Shown here one piece after another: positions 33,731-42,708 of a stretch of 50,260 nt of DNA. The notes beneath the pieces are model-generated. The model saw nothing but the letters and a program-made list of their open reading frames with translations. It did no database searches and was not told the DNA's origin. The stretch's first letter is position 1; every line of letters begins with the position of its first letter. Origin of the DNA: Aliarcobacter vitoriensis (GTDB lineage Bacteria > Campylobacterota > Campylobacteria > Campylobacterales > Arcobacteraceae); NCBI RefSeq assembly GCF_003316695.1, contig NZ_PDKB01000018.1, forward strand, positions 1 through 50,260. The letters run 5' to 3'. Position numbers and translations under genes: made by a program.

Positions 33731-34990
33731 ATGCCACCTACTACCTTGCAAATTATCGCACTTGTTATTTTTATTCTAGCAATTATACATATATTCTCAG
33801 TTAAATATTTTGAACATTTATCACATAGAAGCCAAAAACACTCTGGACTTTTTCACTTACTTGGTGAAATAGAAGTTGTTTTTGGTATTTGGGCTATGTT
33901 TTTAGTAATGTTTATGTTTTTGTTACAAGGAAAAGAAACTACAGTTTCTTATGTAAATAGTAGAAATTATATCGAACCAATGTTCGTTTTCGTAATTATG
34001 GTTATTGCTGCAACACGACCAATTTTGCATACTGTTATTGCTTTTGTTAAACGATTATCAAATATATTACCTGCAAAGGGTGCAACAGGATTTTATTTTG
34101 TTGTATTAGCTATTGTCCCACTTTTAGGTTCTTTTATAACTGAACCTGCTGCTATGACTTTAGCTGCGCTTATTTTGAGTGATAAACTATTTTCTCAAGG
34201 TATTTCAACTAAATTTAAATATATGACTTTAGGAGCATTATTTATAAATATATCTATTGGTGGTACATTGACTAATTTTGCTGCTCCTCCAATATTAATG
34301 GTTGCTCAAACTTGGGATTGGAGTACTTCATTTATGTTTACTACTTTTGGATGGAAAGCTATGATAGCTGTATTTATAAATACAAATCTTATGATAATCT
34401 TATTTTATAAAGAGTTATCAAAAATAAACATAAGAACAACAGTTAGTGATAGAGAAAAGATTCCTTTTGGTATAGTTTTAGTACACTTTACTTTTTTAAT
34501 ATTAGTAGTATATTTCGGACATTATCCAGCATTTTTTATGATTTTATTTCTACTTTTTTTAGGTGTAACTTATGCTTATCAACAATATCAAGATAGATTG
34601 ATGTTAAGAGAAGGTCTTTTAGTTGCATTTTTCTTAGGTGGGCTTGTAATTCTAGGTGGACAACAAGAGTGGTGGCTAACAGGTATTATATCAAGTTTAA
34701 GTAATATTGAAGCTTTTGTAGGGGCTATTACTTTAGGAGCTTTTACAGATAATGCTGCTATTACATATTTAGGTTCATTGGTTCCAAATCTAAGTGATGA
34801 ATTTAAATATTATTTGGTTGCAGGAGCTGTATCTGGTGGTGGATTAACAGTAATTGCAAATGCACCAAATCCAGCTGGTGCAGCTATTTTGAAAAGTCAT
34901 TTTGAAGATAATACTATAGATCCAAGATATCTATTTTTAGGTGCATTAGTACCGACAATAATTGCTAGTATATGTTTTATAATTTTATAA
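33731..34990 (+). CDS. Putative Na+/H+ antiporter
   Basis: Integral inner-membrane protein of 419 residues with about eleven hydrophobic helices. Conserved polar segments EPAAMTLAALILS, GGTLTNFAAPPIL and the repeated AFTDNAAITYLGSL and IANAPNPAGAA point to the family annotated as putative Na+/H+ antiporter, related to NhaD/ArsB-type carriers with two discontinuous helices. Direction and ion specificity are not shown. Separately promoted; followed by an unknown gene 12 bp downstream. Confidence 0.8.
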   Translation: MPPTTLQIIALVIFILAIIHIFSVKYFEHLSHRSQKHSGLFHLLGEIEVVFGIWAMFLVMFMFLLQGKETTVSYVNSRNYIEPMFVFVIMVIAATRPILHTVIAFVKRLSNILPAKGATGFYFVVLAIVPLLGSFITEPAAMTLAALILSDKLFSQGISTKFKYMTLGALFINISIGGTLTNFAAPPILMVAQTWDWSTSFMFTTFGWKAMIAVFINTNLMIILFYKELSKINIRTTVSDREKIPFGIVLVHFTFLILVVYFGHYPAFFMILFLLFLGVTYAYQQYQDRLMLREGLLVAFFLGGLVILGGQQEWWLTGIISSLSNIEAFVGAITLGAFTDNAAITYLGSLVPNLSDEFKYYLVAGAVSGGGLTVIANAPNPAGAAILKSHFEDNTIDPRYLFLGALVPTIIASICFIIL

Positions 34991-35002
34991 GGGAAATTTT
35001 AT

Positions 35003-35491
35003 ATGATTACACATTTTGCCAAATTTGCAAGAACTAATAAGAGTTTGATAGTTTTTTCAAACTCTTTTAGCCATATAGAGGTTTTTAAAAAGTTTTATAA
35101 TGTAAGGGTTAAGCCAAAAGAATTTGGGTTTTTAAAGATAAATGAAGATAGAGTCTGTTTATTAGAAGAAGATTTAAAGTGCGATTTAATTCAAGGTAAA
35201 ACGGATGCCTTAATTAGAAACAAGCTTCTATCTTCATTTGCAGTTGAATCAAGGTATATAATAACATCTACAAAGTTTATAATTTTCCCTAGAAAATTTT
35301 CTTTTAAAAGAGTAGCAAATAGACTTTTTACAGACTATGTTATACAAGGTGCGGGAGAAGTGACTTTTGAAAAAAATGATAACGAAATTTTAATCAAATG
35401 TTTTGGTGGTGCAAAGGATTTAAATATTAAAAGTAGAGAAATTGATGCTTTAATTTTAAAAGATGAATTAGAAGCAAATTGCGATGAATAA
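35003..35491 (+). CDS. Conserved protein of unknown function
   Basis: 162 residues, soluble, not recognised. Begins MITHFAKFARTNKSLIVF; strands alternate with charged turns, and the middle part (LIRNKLLSSFAVESRYIITSTKFI in part, then PRKFSFKRVANRLF) is basic and aromatic. No signal peptide, membrane segment or known catalytic motif. AAGGGA lies a few bases upstream of the ATG and the gene follows the antiporter by 12 bp, so it is probably cotranscribed. Confidence 0.6.
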   Translation: MITHFAKFARTNKSLIVFSNSFSHIEVFKKFYNVRVKPKEFGFLKINEDRVCLLEEDLKCDLIQGKTDALIRNKLLSSFAVESRYIITSTKFIIFPRKFSFKRVANRLFTDYVIQGAGEVTFEKNDNEILIKCFGGAKDLNIKSREIDALILKDELEANCDE

Positions 35492-35504
35492 GTGATAAGG
35501 AGCT

Positions 35505-35762
35505 TTAGTACTCCTCTTCATCCTCGGCTTCGCTATCAAAACAATAAATACACTCTTCATCAAAGAATGAATATTCATCATAACAATAAAATCTCTCACA
35601 GCTATCACATTTAAAGCAATCGTACTCTTTTGCTAATTTATGTTCTAACTCTTCGCTTGTTAAGTTGTTCTTTGTAGCATAGTCATCAAATATTTTATAA
35701 ACATTCTTGTTTTTGTCAGATTTAAGCTCTTTTGCTAAATCTTCTAGATTATCTATATCCAT
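35505..35762 (-). CDS. Small acidic Cys-rich protein
   Basis: 85 residues, not recognised. N-terminal half is helical and charged (LEDLAKELKSDKNKNVYKIF); the C-terminal half carries CFKCDSCERFYC (CxxCxxC) and CIYC about 15 residues later, a plausible single zinc- or iron-binding site, and ends in a run of Asp/Glu. Could be a small metal-binding or nucleic-acid-associated adaptor. Convergent with the 162-residue gene, divergent from thiI. Confidence 0.6.
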   Translation of the reverse strand: MDIDNLEDLAKELKSDKNKNVYKIFDDYATKNNLTSEELEHKLAKEYDCFKCDSCERFYCYDEYSFFDEECIYCFDSEAEDEEEY

Positions 35763-35807
35763 ACTTTTACCTTTAGTTTTTTGTGAAAGCTATATTATCT
35801 CAAAAAA

Positions 35808-35837
35808 TGGTATAATCACACCTTAAAAAATTTAAGG
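35808..35837 (+). promoter_or_regulatory. Extended -10 promoter and 5' hairpin of thiI
   Basis: TGGTATAAT (35808-35816) is a perfect extended -10. Starting about 6-7 bases later, the mRNA would open with CCTTAAA (35821-35827) - AAA - TTTAAGG (35831-35837), a 7-bp stem whose right arm contains the AAGG that could serve as ribosome site. The hairpin may restrict initiation or protect the 5' end. Confidence 0.55.
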
Positions 35838-35848
35838 CTTTGGAAAAA

Positions 35849-37315
35849 ATGGTTGAAAATGATATAAAAACACAAAAATTTATAGTTAAATACTTCACTG
35901 AAATAATGATAAAAGGTGACAGTGCTAAAAAACAGATGATAAATCAGCTTTATCAAAATTTACAAAAAATATCTTCAAATATCTCAAAAGATATACAAAT
36001 CAAGAAATTTTTTGACAAGATTGAACTTGTAACACCTTTACAATTTGTAGATGATTTAAGAGTAAAACTTTTAGAAACTTCAGGAATTGAACAAGTTTTA
36101 GAAGCAATACAAGTTGATAATATGGAAACACTTGATGATATAAAAATAAAAGTTGATGAATTTATGCGTCATACAATAGATAATAAGACTTTTGTTGTAA
36201 GAGCAAAAAGAGTAGGAACTCAAGATTTTAAATCTACAAATATAGAGCAAACTGTTGGTGGATATATGTTGGCTATGAATAAAAATAGTAAAGGTGTTGA
36301 TTTAAAAAATGCTGATGTTACTATAAACTTGGAGCTTGAACACAAAAAACTAAATATTATTACTAAAAAATATTTCGGTATGGGTGGATTTCCATTGGGG
36401 ACACAAGGAGATATTTTATCTTTGATGTCTGGAGGATTTGATTCTACTGTTGCTTCATATTTAGCTATAAAAAGAGGGGTGAAAACTCATTTTATATTTT
36501 TTAATTTGGGTGGATTGGCTCATGAAATAGGAGTTAAACAAGTTGCTTGGTATTTGTGGAATAGGTTTGCAAGTTCTCATCAAGTATCTTTTATAACTGT
36601 ACCTTTTGAAGATGTTGTTTCTCAAATATTTAAAGATATAAGCCCGTCATATATGGGAGTTATGCTTAAAAGGTTGATGATACAAGCTTCTCAAAATATA
36701 GCAAAAGATTTAAAAATTGATGCTCTTTTAACAGGTGAGAGTGTTGCTCAAGTTTCTAGTCAAACTCTCAGAAATTTAAGTTTGATTGATAGTGCTTCAA
36801 ATATGTTGATTTTAAGACCTTTAGCAATGATGAGTAAACCAGATATTATAGATATTGCTACAAAAATAGGAACTAGAAAATTTGCAGAAGCTATGCCTGA
36901 ATATTGTGGAGTTATATCTCAAAATCCAGTAACTTTTGGAAGTTACGATAGAGTTGAAAAAGAGGCTAAAGCTTTTGATTATTCTGTTTTAGATGAAGCT
37001 GTAAAACAAGCAAAAATAAAAAATATAAATGAAGTTTTAGATGATATTTGTGAGATTGGAAGTTTGGAAGTTGTAACAGAACCAAGTAAAGATGATATTG
37101 TAATAGATATAAGGCAAAATATTGATTGTATAAAAACTTCTGTTGAAACTTTGAAAATACCATTTTATAATTTGAAAAAAGAGTTTAAAACTCTATCAAA
37201 AGAAAAAACATATCTTTTGTATTGTGATAAAGGAGTTTTAAGTCAGCTTCATGGACAGTTTTTAAAAGATAGTGAGGGATACTCAAATATAAAGGTTTAT
37301 CGACCAAAACAATAA
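35849..37315 (+). CDS. thiI: tRNA 4-thiouridine synthase ThiI, rhodanese-fused
   Basis: Transfers sulfur to uridine-8 of tRNA and to ThiS for thiazole synthesis. N-terminal ferredoxin-like/THUMP domains, PP-loop ATPase with SGGFDST, the partner cysteine in PEYCGVISQNP and a C-terminal rhodanese domain with the persulfide cysteine in LYCDKGVLSQLHG. All catalytic residues are present, in an E. coli-like architecture (about 488 residues). A TTG at 35840 also opens the frame (MEK before MVEN), but the AAGG there is only two bases away; the ATG at 35849 has GGA 4 bases upstream and is preferred with moderate certainty. Confidence 0.92.
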   Translation: MVENDIKTQKFIVKYFTEIMIKGDSAKKQMINQLYQNLQKISSNISKDIQIKKFFDKIELVTPLQFVDDLRVKLLETSGIEQVLEAIQVDNMETLDDIKIKVDEFMRHTIDNKTFVVRAKRVGTQDFKSTNIEQTVGGYMLAMNKNSKGVDLKNADVTINLELEHKKLNIITKKYFGMGGFPLGTQGDILSLMSGGFDSTVASYLAIKRGVKTHFIFFNLGGLAHEIGVKQVAWYLWNRFASSHQVSFITVPFEDVVSQIFKDISPSYMGVMLKRLMIQASQNIAKDLKIDALLTGESVAQVSSQTLRNLSLIDSASNMLILRPLAMMSKPDIIDIATKIGTRKFAEAMPEYCGVISQNPVTFGSYDRVEKEAKAFDYSVLDEAVKQAKIKNINEVLDDICEIGSLEVVTEPSKDDIVIDIRQNIDCIKTSVETLKIPFYNLKKEFKTLSKEKTYLLYCDKGVLSQLHGQFLKDSEGYSNIKVYRPKQ

Positions 37316-37360
37316 GTTTAATAATGATAAAATCAATTTTAATTTTATAAAAGGATATAA

Positions 37361-39295
37361 ATGAAAAAAATAGTTATTTCAATAGTTGCTATCTTTATAG
37401 CACTATTTCTAATTTGTTTTATGATTACTAGTTCAGCAAAAAGTAGTATTCAATCTAAAGTAGATGAACTAAATTCAAATGGTTTTTATGTAACAAATAA
37501 AAATTATAGTGGATTTTTCAAAACAAAAGGTAAAGGTAAAATAGAAGTTTCAAATGCTTCAAAAGCTATTGAATATTTTATGAATAAAAAAGAAAATTCT
37601 CAAATGAAAGATGAATTTGAAACGCTTTTAAAACTTTTATCAAAAGAGGATAAAGATAGTTTGATAAATGGATTAACTTTTGATTATGATTTTATAGTAT
37701 CAAATTTTAGTTCAAAAATGAATTTAAATTTATATTTAACAAAATTACCTATAAAAAATACATATAATTTGATGAAAAATTCTTATGCTATTTCAACTAT
37801 AAATGAGATGTTGAAAAATAAAGAAATTCAAGTAAATATAGATGAAAAAGGTAAATTTAAAGTTTCTGATTTTACTTTTATTGCACAAACAGGTGGAATA
37901 TATACAGTAAGAGGTATGAAAGGTGATGATAAAAGTTTACAAATATCTTTTATTGATTTTGAAATAGGAAACTACTATTTGGATGATAAAATAGTTATGG
38001 AAGATATTAATTTCTTTTATAGTGAAGATAAAAATAAGAAAATTGATTCAAAATTTGATATTGGAAATCTTAAATATAAAAATACATATACTCTAAATGA
38101 ATTTGATATAAAAAATTTAGAAATATCATCTTTTTCTATTCCAAATGGAGATTATTTAAAAGGTGATACAAAAATATCTTTTGATTCTTTAAATTTTAAA
38201 AATACAGATTATTATACAAAAGAAGATAAAAATAGTACAAATTTAAAAAATACATCTTTTTTTGTTGCTTATGATAAGTTGCCATACAAAGAGTACAAAG
38301 AATTTACAAAATCTTTAGGGATAGAAGCATATTCTTTAACACCTACGACAAAAACTCAAGAAGCTGATAAAAAATTCTTTGAAGTTTTAGCAAAATCTGA
38401 TTTAACTATAAATATAAATGGTGAATCAAAAGATTTAGATGTAGATAAAAATAGTTTGTATAAAAGCTTGAAATTATCTGGAAATCTTGTATTAAGTAAA
38501 GAATTTGATTTTAATAAAATTGATATTTTAAATGATATTTTTAGTGTTTTAAAAGCTGATATTGAAATAGATAAGGAATCAGTAGATAAATCTTTACAAA
38601 GTCTTGATGAAAATTTGAAATCTCAACTTAAATTTGAGAATGCTAGTGATGAAAATTTCAAAAAATTACAAGTAGAATTAAAAGAAGATGGATTATATAC
38701 GAATGGTATTTTGACTTTACCAAAGTCTGAATTAAAACTATTTCCAAACAAATATAAACCTTATGCTTATGATACAAATAGTTCTTATGATGGAAAAGAG
38801 TCTAGTATGGATAATGTATCTTATACTTATGAGTTAGTTTCACCAAATCTTTTAAGAGTAAATTTTAAATATAAAACAGGTTTGAAAGATGTATCTTCTG
38901 GTGGAATTTCTGTATCTTTCCCTCAATTTAAAGATGATACTAGAGTAAAAGCTAAAAATACAAAAACATTTGAGAAACTAGATGTTTACAAAAAAGGTGA
39001 TACTCTTTATAGTGGATTGTTAAAAGAAAATGTAACAGGTGAGTATTTGATGATTGAAGGTTGGGATGCTTCTTGGAGTGATAAAAATATAGAAAAAGAG
39101 TTTAGTGTAGATTTAGATATTACAGATTTAAGTAATGTTTTAGAGATAAATTTAAGAGGGTATTCAACACAAGCTAATAAAATAGATTATGAACTTATCC
39201 CAAATCAAAATCAAAGTTTTACTCAAGATCAACAAACATATCCTATAAAAATAGCTGATATAGATTTGTATTCTTTAAAAAATAAGAAAAAATAA
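37361..39295 (+). CDS. DUF945/YdgA-like envelope protein, long paralogue
   Basis: 644 residues with one N-terminal membrane anchor or uncleaved signal (about 4-24) and a large extracytoplasmic beta-rich region. The pattern MKKIxxxxxA...SKVDELNSNGFYVTNKNYSG and the following IEVSNASKAIEYF match the DUF945 (YdgA) family, whose function is unknown. About 180 C-terminal residues (from NKYKPYAYDTN on) are absent from the paralogue immediately downstream and contain a WDASWSD segment. ATG has AAAGGA upstream. The two genes probably form an operon (11-bp gap). Confidence 0.7.
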   Translation: MKKIVISIVAIFIALFLICFMITSSAKSSIQSKVDELNSNGFYVTNKNYSGFFKTKGKGKIEVSNASKAIEYFMNKKENSQMKDEFETLLKLLSKEDKDSLINGLTFDYDFIVSNFSSKMNLNLYLTKLPIKNTYNLMKNSYAISTINEMLKNKEIQVNIDEKGKFKVSDFTFIAQTGGIYTVRGMKGDDKSLQISFIDFEIGNYYLDDKIVMEDINFFYSEDKNKKIDSKFDIGNLKYKNTYTLNEFDIKNLEISSFSIPNGDYLKGDTKISFDSLNFKNTDYYTKEDKNSTNLKNTSFFVAYDKLPYKEYKEFTKSLGIEAYSLTPTTKTQEADKKFFEVLAKSDLTININGESKDLDVDKNSLYKSLKLSGNLVLSKEFDFNKIDILNDIFSVLKADIEIDKESVDKSLQSLDENLKSQLKFENASDENFKKLQVELKEDGLYTNGILTLPKSELKLFPNKYKPYAYDTNSSYDGKESSMDNVSYTYELVSPNLLRVNFKYKTGLKDVSSGGISVSFPQFKDDTRVKAKNTKTFEKLDVYKKGDTLYSGLLKENVTGEYLMIEGWDASWSDKNIEKEFSVDLDITDLSNVLEINLRGYSTQANKIDYELIPNQNQSFTQDQQTYPIKIADIDLYSLKNKKK

Positions 39296-39306
39296 GAAAG
39301 GTTTGA

Positions 39307-40665
39307 ATGAAAAAAATATTATTAGGGCTTATCGCCCTTATTGTCGTTGTAGTTGCTGTTTGTTTCTTTTTAAGAAATAGTGTTAGTTCAAAAATTGAAG
39401 CAAAGATTGAAGAACTTAAATCAAATGGATTTAATGTAACTTACAATGAAAAATTTGTACCACTTAAAATAGTTGGAGATGGTCAAATTGAAGTTGTTGA
39501 TTCTTCAAAAGTTACTCAATATATAGTGCAAAGCCAAAAAGGAGAAGCTAAAAAAGCTTTAGAAAGACTTGTAGATAATGAAAAGTTATTTTTCCCAGAT
39601 GTTGATTTGTCAAAGCTTATTTTAGAAGGTGCAGTTTTTGACTATGATTTTAGTTTGACTCTTTTAACTGCAAATCTTGATTTGAACTTTTATTTAACAA
39701 AATTTTCAACTAAAATGATGGAAGATTTACCAAAAACTTTTGATGATATGTTAAAGAATAGAGATTTTCATGTCAATATAGATGAAGATTATAACTATAA
39801 AATTAAAGATATCAATATTGTTGCTCCAGATAATGAAGCTAAATTTAGTCTTCTTGGAATGACTGGAAATAAAACAGTTTTTGATATGGAAAGTTTTAAA
39901 TTTGATGTTCCAAAAGATAAGATTTCTATTAGTTTATATGGAATAAAAACTTCTTATGAAGAACAAGCTAATAAAACTATTGATTCAAGTTTTGATATTA
40001 AAACTATACAATTTGGTGATGAAAAAGCACAATTAGATATAAGTGGTTTAAAAAGTTCATCTTCTCAGAAAATTTTAAATGATTTGTTAGATGGAAATAC
40101 AAAAATATCTATTGATTTATTATCTTTTAAAAATAATCTTACAAGTGTAAATTTAAAAGATACTTCTTTTGGTCTTGGAATTGATAAGCTACCTATGAAA
40201 AAATATGAAGAGTTTATCGATAGCTACTATAATGTTTCTGAAGATATCAACAACGAAATGCATAATAAATTAAAAGAACTTTTAAAAGAGATTGCACAAA
40301 ATGGTTCAGAAATTAAAATAGATGCAAATTCAAAAAATCTTAATTTCTTAGGTCAAGATTGGTTTGAAGAAATTGACTTAAAATCAAATATTACTTTTAG
40401 TAGTAAATTAGGTGATATGCAATTCCAAACTATTGATGATGTTGTTAAAACTGTAAATGTAGATTTAAAAATTGATAGTAAATCGGCTCAAAATATTTCA
40501 AATATAATTGGATTAAGTAGAATGGGTATAGATTTAGTTGATTCAGATGATAAAAAATTTAAAGTTTTAAAAGCTCAACTTAAAGAAGATGGTGTTTATG
40601 CAAATGATGTTTTAATTTTACCAAAAGCTATGCTACAAATTCCACAAGGAATGGAAATAAAATAA
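39307..40665 (+). CDS. DUF945/YdgA-like envelope protein, short paralogue
   Basis: 452 residues, same plan as the preceding protein: anchor (4-24), SKIEAKIEELKSNGFNVTYNEKF, IEVVDSSKVTQYI, FDYDFSLTLLTANLDLNFYLTKF, and a shared end LKAQLKEDGVYANDVLILPKAML (in part) that lines up with LQVELKEDGLYTNGILTLPKSEL in the longer copy. It stops where the longer one continues with an extra domain. Tandem duplication with divergence; function unknown. Confidence 0.7.
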   Translation: MKKILLGLIALIVVVVAVCFFLRNSVSSKIEAKIEELKSNGFNVTYNEKFVPLKIVGDGQIEVVDSSKVTQYIVQSQKGEAKKALERLVDNEKLFFPDVDLSKLILEGAVFDYDFSLTLLTANLDLNFYLTKFSTKMMEDLPKTFDDMLKNRDFHVNIDEDYNYKIKDINIVAPDNEAKFSLLGMTGNKTVFDMESFKFDVPKDKISISLYGIKTSYEEQANKTIDSSFDIKTIQFGDEKAQLDISGLKSSSSQKILNDLLDGNTKISIDLLSFKNNLTSVNLKDTSFGLGIDKLPMKKYEEFIDSYYNVSEDINNEMHNKLKELLKEIAQNGSEIKIDANSKNLNFLGQDWFEEIDLKSNITFSSKLGDMQFQTIDDVVKTVNVDLKIDSKSAQNISNIIGLSRMGIDLVDSDDKKFKVLKAQLKEDGVYANDVLILPKAMLQIPQGMEIK

Positions 40666-40692
40666 ATATTTAGGCTTTTTGCCTAAATATTT
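40664..40692. terminator. Bidirectional terminator between convergent genes
   Basis: AAATATTTAGGC (40664-40675) pairs perfectly with GCCTAAATATTT (40681-40692) over TTTTT. It overlaps the stop codons of both the DUF945-like gene and the DUF3817 gene and is U-rich on both sides, so it likely ends both transcripts. Confidence 0.75.
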
Positions 40693-40982
40693 TCTCTCTT
40701 TTTTAAAATCTCTTTTTCTATTAGTATAAAGAAAAATGGAATTAAAGAGTATATAAATAGTCTTAAACTAAATAAAAACTCCCATTTGTATTGTCTCATA
40801 GCATTGAGTAATGCTATACAAAAAAGAATAAAAAATATACCATGCATCATTCCAAATATTTTAACAGCAAGTGGTTCTGCAAAAAAATACTTTAATGGCA
40901 TTGCTATAAATACCAATATTAAATAAGATATTCCTTCAATTATTGATATTGCTCTAAATTGAGAAAATTTTGTTCTTAACAT
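40683..40982 (-). CDS. DUF3817 small membrane protein
   Basis: 99 residues with three hydrophobic helices. The signatures FRAISIIEGISYLILVFIAMPLKY (in part) and KIFGMMHGIFFILFCIALL match DUF3817, a family of unknown function also found next to or fused with transporters. AGGTTAGAT precedes the ATG. Transcribed alone, convergent with the DUF945-like pair. Confidence 0.85.
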   Translation of the reverse strand: MLRTKFSQFRAISIIEGISYLILVFIAMPLKYFFAEPLAVKIFGMMHGIFFILFCIALLNAMRQYKWEFLFSLRLFIYSLIPFFFILIEKEILKKRENI

Positions 40983-41087
40983 ATCTAACCTTTTGATTTT
41001 TGTCCAAGTATAGTAAACTATTCTTTATAAAAGGTTAATATAACACCACTTTTAGTAAAATCCAAAAATTTAAAAAAAAGGAAAAAA

Positions 41088-41789
41088 ATGAATAAAGTTT
41101 TAAAATATTTATTGATATTACCAATTTTGTTTAGTTCTTTGAGTGCATTTGATATAGATAGAAGATTGGAATTGTCTTATATAAATACAAGTGGAAATAC
41201 TGATACAAGTTCACTTTCTGGAAGACTTGGATTAAATGCAAAGTTTGATGAACAAGAACTAAAAGCAAAAGGAAGTATTTTAAAAAGTAAAGATAATAAT
41301 AAAAAATCAGCAAATAAATATGAATTAGAGTTAGATTACGATCATATGATAGGAGATAGATTATATACATATTTAGGAGCTCACTATATAAATGATGAGT
41401 TTTCAGATTATGATTCAAGATTGAATGTAGGTCCTGGACTTGGGTATAAATTTATCTATACAGATGATGAAGTTTTAGATATCCAAGGTGGATTTGACTA
41501 TGCAGTAGATAAGTTCAAAAATGGGAAAAAAGATGAGTATGTTGCACCAAGAGCTGAACTAAATTATAAATATAAAATAAAAGAAAATATTGAATTAAAA
41601 CAGATGTTAAGTTATCTTATATCTGCTGAAGATAGTGAAAAGTACTTCTTCTCTAGTGAAACAGGTGTTGCTGTAAAGATGATGGAAAACCTATCTTTAG
41701 GAGCTAGTTATAGAATAGATTATGTAAACTATACTGAAAAAGAGAAAACAGATAAAAAGTTTTTAACATCTTTAATTTTTGACTTCTAA
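41088..41789 (+). CDS. DUF481 outer-membrane beta-barrel protein
   Basis: 233 residues. Signal peptide ending at LSSLSA (about residue 20), then alternating amphipathic strands. LELSYINTSGNTDTSSLSGR is the diagnostic start of DUF481 (YdiY-like) proteins. Probably a small outer-membrane barrel; role unknown. Promoter candidate TAAAAT within TTTTAGTAAAATCC about 30 bases upstream; RBS AAAAGG. Confidence 0.88.
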   Translation: MNKVLKYLLILPILFSSLSAFDIDRRLELSYINTSGNTDTSSLSGRLGLNAKFDEQELKAKGSILKSKDNNKKSANKYELELDYDHMIGDRLYTYLGAHYINDEFSDYDSRLNVGPGLGYKFIYTDDEVLDIQGGFDYAVDKFKNGKKDEYVAPRAELNYKYKIKENIELKQMLSYLISAEDSEKYFFSSETGVAVKMMENLSLGASYRIDYVNYTEKEKTDKKFLTSLIFDF

Positions 41790-41803
41790 CATTTAAAAAA
41801 TCT

Positions 41804-42658
41804 TTATTTACTTTTTGTAATATAAATAAAAGTAGATAAAGATATTATGATTACTCCTACACCAATTATTAAATATAAAGCATTTATCATTTGACTATAA
41901 TCATCTATTGCTATTTTAAACACTACTAAAAGGGCTTCAATTAAAAGTGCTATTATAATTGTAATCATAAATTTTGTTAAAACTTTATATTCTGATTTCT
42001 CATTTTTATCATAACTTTTAAATAAAACTTCTTGTTCTAGTACTGTTTTTGCTAAATCAAATATAGCCAAACCTAGTGTTAATGCAATAATAGGTTTAAA
42101 AATATACTCAATAGAAATAGTATGATTTAATATTGAGTTTATAAAATCATATAAAGAGTAGAATATTGTAAAAAGTGATAAAGCTATCATCAAAACACAA
42201 ACAATAACATAAAATGTCTTATTCAACAAATTAAAGTTTTTATTTATCTCCAAAAAGCCTAATTTTTTTAGAATAGATTGTAAATTGAAATCTAAAAATA
42301 TTATGCAATCTTCTAATTTTATGATAGTTGTGATACATGTTTGTGCTGTTGCACTACTAACATAAGGTTTTGTAATAGCTATTTTTTCATCTTTTAAATT
42401 TATATTATCTAGTAAATATTGTCTATTTCTACCTATTGGTTTTTCTACAATTTTATCTTTGAAAATATTTGGTGAAGTTTGATTTAAACTATTTATATCT
42501 GCAATGTATATAAGCTCTAATGAAGGAAATATTTTGAAAAGTTGTTGATAGTTTTTTGAAGATTTTGATTTTATATCACCTATATTGTAGATACTTTCTT
42601 TGATAAAAATCTCTATATTTTTTTGATTTTTATTATATATTTCTATAAATTCTTGCAT
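41804..42658 (-). CDS. PDC/Cache-type sensor membrane protein without output domain
   Basis: About 284 residues. N-terminal region (1-150) looks like a PDC sensor: FPSLELIYIADIN, PIGRNRQYLLDN, ITKPYVSSATAQTCIT. Several helices follow (near 150-175, 185-200, 225-250, 262-285). No kinase, GGDEF or methyl-accepting region follows, so how a signal would be passed on is unclear. The frame is open to 42691, but ATG at 42658 is chosen because AAAGGA stands 6 bases before it. Downstream of the DUF808 gene on the same strand. Confidence 0.65.
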   Translation of the reverse strand: MQEFIEIYNKNQKNIEIFIKESIYNIGDIKSKSSKNYQQLFKIFPSLELIYIADINSLNQTSPNIFKDKIVEKPIGRNRQYLLDNINLKDEKIAITKPYVSSATAQTCITTIIKLEDCIIFLDFNLQSILKKLGFLEINKNFNLLNKTFYVIVCVLMIALSLFTIFYSLYDFINSILNHTISIEYIFKPIIALTLGLAIFDLAKTVLEQEVLFKSYDKNEKSEYKVLTKFMITIIIALLIEALLVVFKIAIDDYSQMINALYLIIGVGVIIISLSTFIYITKSK

Positions 42659-42708
42659 AAGAAATCCTTTTAGATAGTAAAATTGTATCAAAAGTTTCTA
42701 TAAATAAT

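Noticed and set aside
40986-41037. Inverted repeat TAACCTTTT...AAAAGGTTA upstream of DUF3817
   Set aside because: The left arm is simply the ribosome site of the DUF3817 gene, and the 34-base spacing makes a functional stem doubtful.
41131-41418. Minus-strand frame opposite the DUF481 gene
   Set aside because: Tyr/Leu/His-rich translation typical of antisense AT-rich DNA; the plus-strand gene has a signal peptide and family signature.
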